Assembly (NCBI GenBank): GCA_003255065.1
Contig: QAOA01000378.1
Coordinates: 1-64,000 of the forward strand
Source of the DNA: Cercis canadensis
Lineage: Eukaryota; Streptophyta; Magnoliopsida; Fabales; Fabaceae
DNA: 64,000 nucleotides
Direction of reading: 5' to 3'
Shown: piece by piece, positions 23,501 to 36,425 of the stretch
How the letters are laid out: every line of letters begins with the position of its first letter
Position numbering within the stretch: position 1 is the first letter of the stretch
The notes under the pieces: model-generated
The model's database searches: none
What the model was told of the DNA's origin: nothing
What the model saw: the letters and a program-made list of their open reading frames with translations, nothing else
Program-made: the position numbers and the translations under genes

Positions 23501-26500
23501 TTTTATATAGAATTGGTGCATCATGCTGTCAACACTCACATTGTCCTTCAGCCATAAATCTAAATTTGATTGAGTACTTGGGACTAGGACTTCCTATTTA
23601 TTTTTTGATTTTCTTTTGGGAAAGAGAAGCTGCGGGAAGAGGGGGGAGGGGGGGGGGGNNNNNNNNNNNNNNNNNNNNNNNNNNNNNNNNNNNNNNNNNN
23701 NNNNNNNNNNNNNNNNNNNNNNNNNNNNNNNNNNNNNNNNNNNNNNNNNNNNNNNNNNNNNNNNNNNNNNNNNNNNNNNNNNNNNNNNNNNNNNNNNNNN
23801 NNNNNNNNNNNNNNNNNNNNNNNNNNNNNNNNNNNNNNNNNNNNNNNCCCCCCCCCCCCCTCTCTCTCTCTCTCTTCTTTCTGTATCTGTTAATGGCTCA
23901 TCATGTCATACCAGAGTAAATTAGGTTGTTCGACATGTATAGATTTTATCCTTTACTCTTGAAGGGTATACTTACTGATAAAGATTTAAGTGCATCTTGC
24001 CAATGGTCATTAGCCTGTTTCCATTGCATCTTCATAGGCGAGAATTGGACTTTTAACTCCAACTAAGCAATTCATTCTATTTCTAAATCAAACTTTTTGT
24101 TATTAGATAAAGCTACCACTTAATTCTTCTTGGCAATTTTCCTCTCAATCTCCAAATTAATCACTAAAAAATCTCCTGAACAAATTCTGGGTACGAACTT
24201 TGTGAAAATTGTTTTCAATTTTTTATTTGTTAGTTTGTTAAAAATGTTCAATCAAAGGGCTGTCTGATTTTCTGTTTTTCCTTCGCCTGTTTTTGTTTGC
24301 ACATGGAAGTATCAGGTATGCCATCAGCATGTCATGATTAACCGTTAACATGCAATCAGGATATTTCAATTTGAACTTCCAAGAACCTTAAAGGTAACCT
24401 ATCAGAGATTACAGTCAACTTGAGCATACTGTTAAAAAATGGCGGCGAGTACTGCACATCAGCCATAAACTCAATGTTGGCTTTGGTTATGGCACAATGT
24501 ATCAGTTTAATTTCTTTAGCACCTTGTCAAGGATCTGATTTTGGATGCAATAAACATTCTGGTTCTAATCAACTTATCTAATGGTGTCCCAGCTAAAGAA
24601 CAAGCTACAATCTTCAATAACTACACTAACTATTCTAGCTCATTTATATCTCTCTTGGGTTTTTCTACTCTTTTTTTCCCCTTCCAAGTTATTAATATGC
24701 TTCTGAGTTTTCTGTGCTCTTTACTGCATGTGTAGTTACGTGGTATGCCTATAATTAAGCATGTGTTACTCTTTGACTTTTCTCTGTAAATTGAAAAGAT
24801 TAAATTAGAGCTACTTTTATACTAAGTTCCATTCATTTCTATATTTTCTCTTAAAAGGGTCAAGGTTGTGGAGGCTCACTTGAAAATGATGATTTTGTTA
24901 TTGCTGGTTCATAGATTCTAAGATATCCATATTTAAGCCCTTGTGAAGATACAATCTTTCTGGCTCAATGTATTAACATGAAGCTACTTGTATATTGTTC
25001 TAGAGAGGGATTGATGTCCTATAAGCAATTCATTCAGGAGCTTGAGGATGATATATTACCTGCTGAAGCTGAGCGTAGGTATGTTGTGGAAAGTCTATGC
25101 ATTGATTACTCTTGAAGCATCCAATTACTGGCAGAATTAATGGGCTATTCATTGGTAAATGATATGTGCAATTGATTTTTTTTTTTTTTAGGTATCAAGA
25201 GTACAAATCAGAGTACATTACTACCCAGAAACGGGCTTATTTTAATGCTCATAAGGATGAGGAGTGGTACATGTTTTTTTCTTGCTAGTTTCTTATCTTG
25301 TAATTTTTAATGTGTAAAGTATAAACTACCCTCATGTCTAGTATGAGTCATCTTATCTTTTTTCCTTTTGTTGGTTACTTTCTTGATTTAGGTTGAGAGA
25401 TAAATATCATCCAACAAATTTAGTTTCAGTCATCGAGAGGTGAGCTTTTTCTGATTTTACAGTCTAATGAAGAACTGAGCATATTACTTCATGTTGATTA
25501 ATATTATTTTAAGATCTCCAACATGTCATGTATCCTATCTGGCACATCATCTTTCAGGAGGAATGAAAATGCTCGACGGCTGGCAAAGGATTTTCTGCTT
25601 GATTTGCAAAGTGGGACACTAGACCTGTATGTTCTTGTCTTCTGTCTTGCTGTGTGTGTGTGTTCTACCTGCCCTTACTCCTCCTGCTTGCAATATTCTT
25701 TGTATGATGCTTATTTTGCATTACAATCAATGCAGAAATCCTGGTTTAAATGCCTCTTCATCCGGCAAATCAGGGCAAGCTAGTGAACCAAATTCAGAGG
25801 AGGAAGCAGATGCTGGCGGCAAACGAAGAAGACATGGTAGGGGACCTAATAAAGAAAATGATTTCTCAGCTGCTCCAAAAGCTCACCCAATCAGTTCTGA
25901 ACCTAGACGAATACAAGCAGATATTGAACAGGCTCAGGCCCTTGTACGCAAACTTGACACAGAAAAGGGTGTTGAAGATAATATTTTATGCAGTAGTGAT
26001 CACAACAAAAATGATGATAAGACCCACAGTGGATCTGTGGGACCTATAATAATTATACGAGGCTTAACATCTGTCAAAGGCTTAGAAGGTGTTGAGCTTC
26101 TTGACACACTCATTACATATCTTTGGCGGATCCATGGTGTAGATTATTATGGCATGATTGAGACTAGCGAGGCTAAGGGTTTTAGACATGTGAGGCCAGA
26201 AGGAACAGGGCATGAAGAAACAAGTAAACTAGGATCTGAATGGGAAAAGAAACTTGACTCATTTTGGCAGGGAAGGTTAAGTGGTCAGGATCCCTTGGAA
26301 GTAATGACTGCTAAGGACAAGATAGATGCTGCAGCAGTTGAAGTGTTGGATCCATATGTCAGAAAAATTAGGGATGAAAAGTATGGATGGAAGTATGGTT
26401 GTGGAGCCAAGGGCTGCACAAAGCTTTTCCATGCAGCTGAATTTGTGCACAAACATCTGAAGTTAAAACACACAGACCTTGTAGTGGAATTAACTTCGAA

Positions 26501-28963
26501 AGTGCGTGAGGATCTCTACTTCCAAAACTACATGAAGTAAGTGTGGATCGAATTTTTTTAAATAAATTTTTTTTTCCAAGTGTTGGTGGGGATATTACTT
26601 ATAGTGGTCTTACCATCCTTGTAGTGATCCAGATGCTCCTGGTGGAACACCTGTCATGCAGCAGTCCCAGGTAGACCACTGATTTGGTTTGCTATATAAT
26701 ATATCTAGAAGGAAACATTACTAAACATGATTCATGTCTTAATAAAACTTTTTTGCACTTATATCATAGTTTAGACCAGACAGGACCAACTGGTGAACCG
26801 GCTGGCATTTTAGTCCTGTTTACCCTTGATAACTGGAGTGCATGAAGATTGCTCAAAAGTGACATTCCTCTTGGAATTTAAAAAAGGCTATTGCTGAGTA
26901 TTGAAAACTCTGGCAGAATGCCTTAGTTAGCAAGTGGCTCTACTTACCTAATCAGGAGGCTTCTTTGTTATCAAACATGGAAACTACTATATTGATTTCA
27001 TTTGTTACAGTAATAGAATATTCAAATAATTTTAAAATAAAATACATGTTTTAAATTATTTTTTTATAACTTATCAAAAAATAGTTTTAAACACTAATCA
27101 TTAAAAACTTTCAACAAATGAATTTTTTAAAATTTTTTTACATATATCAAAATTATCAGTTCAAATATATATCAAAATTTTTAAAATTTTACTTGTCCTA
27201 AATAGATTTGTATTTGCTATATAGCTCTCTTTCTTTATATTGTACTTAATTATTTAATTATGAAGGGTTACATTTTTATATTTTATTATATATTTTAAAA
27301 AAAAATATATAGATTTAGAACTTCTGGTTTAACCAATAAGCTGCTCACTCTCTCAGTCCAGTGATTCGTTAGGTCCTCATAACTATGTTGTGAAACTTTT
27401 TGGTTTCTCGAGTCTTTTGAGTTGTGTATCTCTCACTTGAGCATTTTAGCAACATTGCAGATGGTGACTGCTGAACTGATATTACCAGCTTAGTTGTTGA
27501 ATTTTCTTCTAGTTTTGTTTAAGTGCTGATGTTATTTATGAGGGTTTGTAGTCTGATGTATTAACCTTTAGGAATTTAATTTTGCATAGTTAATAATAGC
27601 TTGGACTTGTTGAATTTCATTTTTTTATGGTGTATTATTTGTTCTATTTGTAGAAGGACAAACCTCTTAAGCGTAGATCAGGTCTGGAAGGTAGATTGAG
27701 AGATGACCGTGGCAATCGACGAGACCATGAACGGGCTGACAGAGTAAATGATGGAGATAGGAATGAGAACTCGCCATCCCATGAAAGGCAGTCCAAAGCA
27801 CTGGAGATGGGAAATCATGATGAAGCAATGTATGATTATGCAGGGCCTGGTGTTCCTCCATTTACCTCAGATATGCCCCCACCTCCACCAGTGTTGATGC
27901 CTGTACCAGGAGCTGGGTTGGTTGCCTTCCCTTTTTTCCTTTCTCTTCAGAGTCTGATGTAGTTAATCTTTTTTTTAAGATTTAGTTGGAGCTTACATAA
28001 TTTATAACTCTCCAGGCCTTTGGGACCCTTTGTTCCCGCTCCACCAGAAGTTGCAATGCAGATGTTAAGAGAGCAAGGGGGAGCATCTTCATATGATGCC
28101 ACTGGGAGGAAGATGCGGTCTGGCCCTCATATGGGTGGACCAGCACCAATAATTGCTGTTCCCCCAGCTTTTAGACCAGATCCTCGGCGGATGCGAAGGT
28201 ATATATTCTATGGGACCCTTGTTTAGATTTTCTTCACTTGTGGTATCTCATCCATCTCCCCAATTCCCCCACATCTGACATTAATCTCAGATAGCAGTTA
28301 TTTTTAATACCTTTTCTCCTTGGCCTAAGATTGGTTTCTGGCCCTTGCATAATCAGGATATTTTTCTTTTGTACATATCGACATAGTTCCTTTTATCCTT
28401 ACACCACCAATTATGAGGAAATTCTTACTTGAAAAGATTAGGACATTAGCAATGGGCTTGGGGATATCCTATTCCAAATAACAAAAAGTAATGTGTATTC
28501 ACCTGAGCCCAGAACTGAGATGTGAAGGTTAGGTTAGGGTTGATCAATTTGTAAATTCTCATGGCTTGTGTGACTTTTTTACTTTGACTGAAAGCCAATT
28601 AGCAGAGCAAGAGCGTCAATCACAAAAAATTGCACGTATTGCATTGAAGGTTGGCGAAAAAATCCATGCAATTCTCCATGCCTATCAAATTGATATCATA
28701 TTGTTTTTTATTATTGGCCTCAAACAAGTCACTAAATCTAATTCTTTTCTTCTCTCTTTCAAAAGTATGTGCCTTCCAACTTGTTGAATGTAAATGGTCA
28801 ATTTTTTTTTTTTGCACTTAACTGTATATGGTCATGTTCTCTTTGGTTTTCCGGGATTGACTTTGTACATTCTATTTACTTGTTTTGGTGATGGATGGAC
28901 AGTTATCAAGATCTGGATGCACCAGAAGACGAAGTCACTGTGATAGACTATCGGAGTTTGTAG
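20589..28963 (+). CDS. SE: SERRATE zinc-finger RNA effector
   Basis: Plant ortholog of ARS2. It works with DCL1 and HYL1 in pri-miRNA processing and with the cap-binding complex in splicing, in the nucleus. Twelve coding exons: 20589-21016, 22282-22403, 23012-23063, 25004-25078, 25192-25266, 25392-25439, 25558-25626, 25736-26536, 26625-26670, 27654-27916, 28016-28198 and 28903-28963. All junctions are in phase, giving 740 aa (Arabidopsis 720). The N-terminus is Pro/Ala-rich, then Arg/Asp/Ser-rich (about 52-140). The conserved helical core includes LMSYKQFIQELEDDILP and VLDPYVRKIRDEKYGWKYGC. The C2H2 zinc finger uses Cys512, Cys517, His530 and His535. The C-terminus is Pro/Gly-rich and ends in EDEVTVIDYRSL, as in the family. 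Intron 3 (1.9 kb) holds the 188-base N gap; intron 9 is AT-rich. The gene appears intact. Confidence 0.97.
23660..23847. other. Assembly gap (N run) in SERRATE intron 3
   Basis: A run of 188 N bases is flanked by a G-run on the left and a C-run followed by (TC)n on the right. Low-complexity edges suggest that a simple repeat stopped sequencing. Open frames crossing the gap are artefacts. Confidence 0.95.
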
Positions 28964-30298
28964 GTGTTATTGGATTGGCTTAGTTTGCCCAAGTTCAACG
29001 AGATTATGTGGCAGTCTGCAGAGTTGAAAGTTGTTCATGTCAATGATATTTTACTGTTTTGGATAGAGTAGCAGTCACCGGTAATAAGGGATTATACCAT
29101 ATTTTGGTCTGTCGGAACTGTTTTGAGAATCTGATGCGGGAAAATTTGAGCCCCGAGGAAGTGACTTCTACACTGCTCCACAGATTGGGCTCGTAGATTT
29201 CTTAAACAAAATGCATCTTTACCGGGCATACGAGGATATTTAATATAATGTTAGGATTCTCATTTGCTTAAGTATTGTCTAATCAGTTGCTTTGATTGGG
29301 CAGTTGTATTAAAACAGTAGTATTTTCAGAGATGAAATCGATGTTCTTTGTGGATAAAACAATGTTTCAAGAAATCATTCTTCATTTGAAGTGGTGTACA
29401 TTTTTGGAACTACTCCATGCTTTATGTGAAAAGTCATCCAACTACATGCTTTTTGGAACTTCCGTTCCTAGTTTTCCTCAAGAACTATTCCCTCTCTTTT
29501 GTTGACACTCACTTCTGGGATTCGCAGGAATATGTTTCCTACAATATACATTATCTTCATTCTCTCAAAAAATTATGAAAAAACATTCACAAGTTCAGAA
29601 ACTTGTACTAAATGGTTCTTTAACATTATTAGATATGGCCATGTTTGTGCTACTTTCATAACCTACTAAATCCAACTTGTAAACACAGTAAGGTTAGCTT
29701 CCACCTTAGTTGATTGTTACTTTCTCGTTACGGCTTTTTTTCTGGGAGACAGTATAGATTTTTGAATTTAATTTCGTTCTTTAGTATAAAGAGTTTTACC
29801 CAAATAATAAATCATGTGTTGCTATATATTAAGAAGTCACGCAATGTTGCATGCAACAACTAAACCAAAAAGTTTGAGTCAGAAAGTAGTATCCCAGTGA
29901 GACATGGGTTCTGAAGTTTCATCTGAAGAAAAGAAGGGAACCCGATTTCCAATAATCTCTAGATACAAAGTATCTTGCCATACTGTTTAGAGTAATGTTA
30001 TAGCTATTATATGCGTCATGGTCAAAGTGGTAAGAGATCATTTACCTCGACAGAAGATTTTAGGTTTAAATCCATGCCAAAGCAGTTAGTGGTACTAAAC
30101 CTAGCCACCGGTGCTAGGGTAACGCTGTTATCTCTTGCCGGTATTAAGCCCAATGCTCCTTGACAAGTCTACCAGGTATCACCCAGTCTATCATTTTGTC
30201 CGCCAAAAAAAGTGTGATGTTACAGCCACAAATAAAAATACAGGAACTGTACAACTGGCTAGGTCGTCATGCTTCAACTGCCAAACTCTACTCTGCCA
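28964..30298. other. SERRATE 3' UTR and intergenic DNA
   Basis: The 3' UTR probably occupies the first 300-400 bases. No other gene was found. A tRNA-like SINE candidate lies at about 30010-30175 and is listed separately. Confidence 0.45.
30010..30175 (+). mobile_element. tRNA-derived SINE-like segment
   Basis: The A-box-like ATGGTCAAAGTGGTAAGAG at about 30017-30035 and B-box-like GGTTTAAATCC at about 30063-30073 have normal tRNA spacing. A GC-richer body follows (GCCACCGGTGCTAGGGTAAC). The cloverleaf is degenerate, so this is not a working tRNA gene. No poly-A tail was found and the right end is approximate. Confidence 0.45.
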
Positions 30299-31159
30299 CA
30301 ATGTTTTAAAAACCGAACCGATGAACCAACCGTTTTGACAAAAAATACTGGTCGGACCGGTCGGATCAGTTGGACCGTTCGGTCGGACCGGTTGAATCGA
30401 AGCTTTTTCTAAACTTACAGATTAACAAAAAATAAAACATAAAAAATAAATCACAATTCATTGAACTTAACTCATAAGTGAAAGTTTCAAATTTAAAGAT
30501 TCAAATAACTAAAAGTCAAAAGATATAAAAACCTAATCTATATATATCTAATTTAAAATGGTAATCTATAATAAAATTAGATTATTTCAATGGCCAACAT
30601 TTTTTACAAGTTCACATACTCTTAACATAATCAAGTTTGCAATTTTTAAAATAAAAAAAAATTGATAATTAGAACATATAAAACATGTGTACAGTGTGAC
30701 TATGTGTTATAATTTTTACATATTTAAAAATTTAATATTAAATAAATCTATTAAATAGTTAATAAATAATTTTTGTGTGATAATAAATACAAGTCTTGAG
30801 TTGTCCCAATGATTTGGATAGGAAAAACATTAATTTCTTAACTAGTTTATTAGTAAATATATTTATATGTGATATTATACTCAAGAATTGATATGTCCTG
30901 GTGGTAAAGAATGCCACATTTGAAGAAAAGGGGAGGGGATCGAATTCACCCAAGAGCAATTTCGCTTCCAAGTTAGCAATTTTGCAAGCCGTCCGGTTTT
31001 CTAAAACTGGACCGGTTCACACCAGTTTTGGCGGTTCTCTCCGGTTTTAGGCGGTTTAACCGCTACAACGGTTTAGGGGTATGAATCGGACCGGATTTCC
31101 AAACGGGCAGCGGTTGGACCGGTAGGACCGCCCGGTCCGGTCCGGTTTTTAAAACATTG
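30299..31159. mobile_element. Non-autonomous hAT transposon, copy 1
   Basis: An 861-base element is bounded by perfect 8-base direct repeats CTCTGCCA at 30291-30298 and 31160-31167. The termini are inverted: CAATGTTTTAAAAACCG on the left and CGGTTTTTAAAACATTG on the right. The YARNG terminal pattern and the 8-base duplication identify the hAT superfamily. Subterminal regions are dense in GGACCGG / CCGGTCC motifs, probably transposase-binding repeats. No transposase frame is present. Confidence 0.9.
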
Positions 31160-31974
31160 CTCTGCCACATACATAATTGTTTGCCCGTGGATATAAGATT
31201 ACTGTGTACGCTGCAAGAAAACTTCATAATCTCCAAAGTGTTTTAGAACCTTCAGTATCTAAGCACTCAATAACAGCACTAATCAATTCTATGACAGTTA
31301 CCCACGATTTGGCAGTCAATAAAAGGGCAAAAGAAAAGAAAAGAAAAGAAATAGAATTATCATGGTCGAGAGCATTACTCTGCAATATCCTCAAAAATCA
31401 GTAGATTCCAAACAAGGGGAAAAAAGTTTCCCCATTCAGCCAAATTACAAAATATCTGCAATGCTCCTTGGTTAAATACTGGATCTTCTGAACTCACAAC
31501 TCCATGTACAAAATAAGTTTCCATTAAGGAAACCGTGTGTGCAAGAAGAAAACAAAGGGGTGAGGGTAGACAAAAAACCAAAACCTAACTGAATCTAGTA
31601 TAAACATGGTTGATGGAATAGATACAACAAATTCCTAATTACATCTACACCATATAATATATAAGGGTCACCAGGTAACATGAATGTTTATTAACATGGC
31701 AAACCTTCAACATGTGGATCTGAAAGTATCCATGATACTTCGCACTTGGACACTTTGTCACCATCTAAGCACTCTGCATTAAATATTAACTGTGGCAAAA
31801 ACATCACAAGTAAGTGATAACTTTCTGATGGAATTTACATAATTAAAACAAAACCTCTGTTAGCTAGTGACCAAACAAAGACGAAATAAAGAAACTTGAG
31901 TGCAGACAAGAACAGGTTGCTCTTCAGGGATTATTTTTGTTATTTAAGTGTTGGTAATATAATGCTTACAAGTC
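31160..31974. other. Intergenic DNA and 3' region of the FRS3 gene
   Basis: The part from about 31690 to 31974 is likely 3' UTR of the minus-strand FRS3 gene. On that strand an AG at 31798-31799 precedes a 36-codon open stretch (AECLDGDKVSKCEVSWILSD), which could be a 3'-UTR exon or an alternative last exon. Confidence 0.4.
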
Positions 31975-32917
31975 TCATAGCTGCTCCTGGATGTAGGCCA
32001 TAGATCTCAGCATGGAACCTAGTGTATCTCTGGAAACTTGAAATTTCACCTCTGTTTCCCCAGTAGTTGTCTTTGTATCCTGGAGCTGAAAGAAGTAGAA
32101 CATAAAACTCAAGTTAATATACCAGTAGAGAAAATCTAAGAGATCACAAAAGATATGTATACTCAGATTTTCATAATTTATTACAAGGAGCCCAATGAAG
32201 CATAACTTATTACAAGGTGAGGAGTGAGAAAGCAAGGATCCTATACCTATCCAGTGCATTGTTTGAATTGCAGATTAAAAATAAATAAATAAATACTTGA
32301 CAAAAGGTGAGAAAAGCAAGACAACCAAAGATGGCGTGTGTACTTGAACATGTGTGTCAGAGACAAGAAGAATGAATATTTGTCACTCTTGGTGAATATG
32401 AAGGAGAGTGGTATGCACTTTTTCTCAACCCTAGTATTTAAGTATCTGCCACGTTGGTGTACAAATCTCATATAATGAACGTTTTCTGCATCCTATTTAC
32501 TATGTGCCATTTTATAAGTCTGAAACATGCATAGTTATCAAATTACTAGACTTGTAGCCAATAAAAAATTACATTACTAAACTTTTGCCAAGTAACTGCA
32601 ACATATTTTCCACTACCCAATCTTCAAATCTATGGTAGTGCTACATTGCAGGGGATAAGAACATTTAAAAAGGGTGGCCACAAAATATTTTCCAATGTTT
32701 CAAAAATTTGGTATCTATCAAGGTGCAGATAATGAATTATAAATTGCCAATCACAATGATATCAAATCTGCAAAGATCAACCAAAATTCTGCTTATATGC
32801 TAAGCACAAATTCTGAAGAAAATAATACCTCACTCATGGTCATGGTACTATTACACTCTTGCTGATTTCCAAAAAACTTCTAAAATGGAAAAAAAAAAAA
32901 AAAAAAAAAAAAAAAAN

Positions 32918-32954
<37 letters not shown>

Positions 32955-35900
32955 ATCCTCCTCACTCTTTGAATATCCATTTCATTGCCAAAAGGAATTT
33001 GACAAACCCAGGCAATTACTTTTCCAGTTTTTCATTAAGGGTTAAAGAGAAAGTATGGGCATAAGGGTTTCAATTGAGAAGTAGTTATACAGATAAAATC
33101 AACAAGTGTATATTATTATTGTCAAAAACAATAGGCTGTGACCATTTTATTTCAGCTGACACTGAACATAATTATTAATAAAACAGCTAATGCTGCCTTC
33201 ATTACTCAAGATGTACCAGAAGCTGTCCTTTTTAATGTTTTGCAAACTGTGACAGCAAAGTAAGGCTCTAAGATCGCATAGCAATTTGGTTGTAACCACT
33301 GCTTACATAAAAATTCATGATTTCAAACAATATATAAACAATGTTCTGTCAAACCAAAACTTGAAGTTAAAAACCCTGAAATTTCAAATTTTCATCAGTC
33401 TCCCATTTTAAGGCTTAATTGATAAGAAATGGAAGCTTTTGAAAAGGATAAAACTATTGCACCCACTTGGTCAATCCTAAAATGGTTGGGAAGAACAGGT
33501 AAAAGAGAGGCCTGTGATCCAAGTTTGTATACCTTCAGATTGATGACAGCAACTCTATTGACTGGTGTAGAGAGCTGCTGACTGATGTAAGCCATAGATT
33601 TCAACATAGGCTCCAAGGTGACCCTTGTCACCCTAAATTGCACTTCTTTCTCTCCAGAAGGATTCTTGTCATAATCTTGCAGCTTCAGGAAAAATAATAT
33701 AATTAACGGCAAGAAAAGAGGTATACAGAAACTTGTAATTGTCATCAAGCCAGTATGCATGAGTACTTTATAGCAGAAGTAGAGAAAGCAATACTGTAAG
33801 CAAGATAATCTAGAGGGTTAAGATTTTCTGTAGAGAGAGCATGAATGTTAAATGGGGGTCTAGAAAGCGCTGGTCTCTTTCAACTACAGGTTACCTTGAT
33901 GCCACATTGAGAGTAGAAGATGTAAAAGTTATAGATATCTACTACTTGATAAACAAAAAAATGCATAGACTGCCACAGGAGGATAAAGGTTGCAGGCATA
34001 TAAATAACCTATATGCATACCTTCAAGTTGATGACTGCAACTTTACCAGACGTGATTGAATTCTTATTTTCTATGACCCAAGTCATAGCCTTAAAACAAG
34101 TAAGGACAACCTACATCAAAAAGGGATTAACAAAAACAACAATTATCAGAATATCTTCAAAGTATTAATTAAACCAAAACATCATGGGTCTTAGGTTATT
34201 CATACAGTGTTATCAGGAGGGCCACCATCATGGTGAATAGAAACAGGAGCCATACTGGGCTGATTCAGATCAGCAACAGGAAGCCCAATGTCATTCAGAT
34301 TAAAACGATGTGGAACTGAATCTTGCCAGGGCCATAATGATGGGGCCACTTCAGAACTCAATGAAGGGCTCTTCTTGCTGTTGTCTTCCTGACTACTTCC
34401 ATTACCCTGAGAGCTTGGAGTGACTTTTGCAACATTTTTCTTCAACATAGCAACCTTTTTCCCAGCCTCTCTTAAAGCATTCATTGCTGCTTTATATGTC
34501 TCCATACCTACTGCCCCTTCTTCTGCAAGTTTAATGGCTTCTCGACATAAACTATTGAAACGCGATGTGAGAGTTTCAATGCCATGTGCATCTGGAATTT
34601 GTTCATCTGATCCAGTACCGGATTTCGCATTCCTTGTCCAGCGCTTCAAAATGTAGTGCGATGGAAGGGTAAGAACATTCGTAACAGTAAAGACAGTTAA
34701 TATATGCCTACAAAGAATGCCTGAGTATTCAAACATCTGACAGCTGCAATTTGCTTTCAGTTCAGAAAGATCTAAAGTGACTATGTATGCCTTGTGATCA
34801 TGTTCATATTTTGCAACCCTGTATTTACTGACCACTCCATCATCCTCAATATTATTTGCAGTATACACAAAAGTTTCCACTAGTTCCTCCTGAAACTTTG
34901 CAAAAATCTTCTTGGTGTATAGATTTGCAGCCTGTTTTTCCATTGGTGATGGAGTCTTTAGCACTGGTGTGGTGCAAATTGTATCATTATCTGCTTCTAT
35001 TTCTTTTTCCAAAGAATGTTCTAGAGCTCTTTCATACTGCTTAAAGAAAAACGGTATGGTCGTCTGTTGATTCACATAGCTATCAAAAAATGAGCTAACT
35101 CCATGGTTTGAGGAAATTGAAGCAAAGAAAGTTCCACGAAAATAAACAGGGGCCCACTGTTGGCGAGCATTATATACTGCCTGAAGCCACTCATTTTTCC
35201 AGAGATCATATTTATCTAGGAGAGATTGCCAAGACAATTCAAAATCCTCAATGGTTTCAGAGAAATTGATGCAGCTATATAGCTCTCCGTAGAAGGAAGG
35301 ATGAGCAAGGTAAATGTGAGACAATCTTTCTTGACCTTCCCTCAAAATGTGCCACTTACAAATACAGTGGTGTGTTTCTGGAAAGACCTGGGCAACAGCT
35401 ACTTGTATTGCTCGATCTTGGTCTGTGGTTATAGAAACAGGCGGTCGATCATTCATTGCAGATAGCCATGTCCTGAACAGCCAAGTAAAGGAAGACTCAG
35501 ATTCATCCAAAAGTAATGCGCAGCCAAATAAAACCAGATGACCATGATGATTGACACCTGTAAAGGGAGCAAATGGGACTTGGTATTGATTTGGTCTATA
35601 CATTGTGTCAAAAACTACTGCATCACCAAAGTAATTATAAGCTGCTCTCGACCTTGCATCAGTCCAGAATACATTAGTCATGCAGTTATCATCATCAAGC
35701 TGTATTGCATAATAGAAGCCAGGGTTTTCCGCCTGCATCTTCTTAAAATAATTCAAAAGATTTTGAGCATTTCTTCCAAGGGTTCTCTTTCCAGAAGGTC
35801 TTACATATGTAAAAGGCCCAATATTTCTGGCTGGGTGATTTCGCTCTACTGGAGAGGAACTCCTGATCACACCATTTGGTTCATGAGATACAGGATTACC

Positions 35901-36425
35901 ATCCATGGAAACATAAGCATCAGCAGAGGCATCCATTGTCTCAGTAACATTCCTGGTAGCACCAGCAAAATGCCTACGGGGTCGCAGATAGTGCACCTTA
36001 CTTGGGGATGCCAGGGAATGGTTATGATCCTCAACAAATTTTGTCACTATCCAGTTGTTTGCATCTTTTCTCTCTATCCTAAGCATGGCATTGCAACTTT
36101 CTATATTCTTCCTTTTAAATACCTCCCTAGAACAAGCAAAGTCCCAAGTTATAATTGGACCATCAGGCTTAGTACGACTGAACTGACCAACATGGGTGCC
36201 GAAACCCTCATGCCTGGCATATGAATCATAAAAGGTTTTTGCAGCATCTTCTGATTCAAATAGCATGCCCACTTGTGGTTTCAGATTTGCATCACCATCC
36301 AGATTAATTACTTCTCTTTCAGCTAAGTTTACAGTTACATTCTGTCTCTGGCCCTTATCAGGCCGAATATTTTCTGTTGCAAGTCTATCACTGTTTTCTC
36401 CCTCTTCTATTACTACAGCATCCAT
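31975..36425 (-). CDS. FRS3: FHY3/FAR1-family transcription factor, FRS3-like
   Basis: Transposase-derived nuclear transcription factor of the FAR1-RELATED SEQUENCE family. Coding exons on the minus strand are 34206-36425, 34021-34110, 33533-33682 and 31975-32085. All are GT-AG and phase 0, giving 856 aa (Arabidopsis FRS3 is about 851). Domains: FAR1-type WRKY-GCM1 zinc finger at about 65-137 ([10 protein letters not shown], then [11 protein letters not shown]); MULE transposase core at about 265-360 ([32 protein letters not shown]); SWIM zinc finger with Cys560, Cys562, Cys572 and His574. The tail is built of repeated exons: exon 2 ends AVINLK, exon 3 starts LQD and ends AVINLK, exon 4 starts LQD. 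The 741-codon open frame alone would end falsely at DNTV; splicing at 34205 restores the family C-terminus. The gene appears intact. Which of the FRS genes is the true ortholog is less sure than the family. Confidence 0.93.
32888..32951. repeat. Long poly-A tract in FRS3 intron 3
   Basis: A run of more than 60 A bases is interrupted by one N at 32917. On the gene's own (minus) strand it is poly-T. It may be the tail of an old retroposon or a sequencing-limited homopolymer. Confidence 0.8.

Noticed and set aside
23566..23924. Open frames across the N run
   Set aside because: They are produced by N bases and flanking G and C homopolymers in a SERRATE intron.
26760..27400. Possible third hAT element in SERRATE intron 9 (GGACCAACTGGTGAACCGG)
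   Set aside because: Motifs resemble the GGACCGG family, but no terminal repeats or target-site duplications could be defined.
28566..28787. 73-codon frame with a charged stretch (QLAEQERQSQKIARIALK) in SERRATE intron 11
   Set aside because: Exons 11 and 12 join in phase without it and the protein matches the family, so it is not needed. No homology was recognised.
30010..30075. Functional tRNA gene
   Set aside because: A and B boxes are present, but the acceptor stem does not pair and the anticodon arm is unclear. A SINE head explains it better.
34200..34206. In-frame TGA after DNTV as the true end of FRS3
   Set aside because: Splicing at the GT at 34205-34204 joins three further in-phase exons that carry the conserved FRS3 tail, so the TGA is intronic.
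35538..36224. 228-codon plus-strand open frame
   Set aside because: It is antisense to the FRS3 coding exon, which has clear family homology. It has no motifs of its own.
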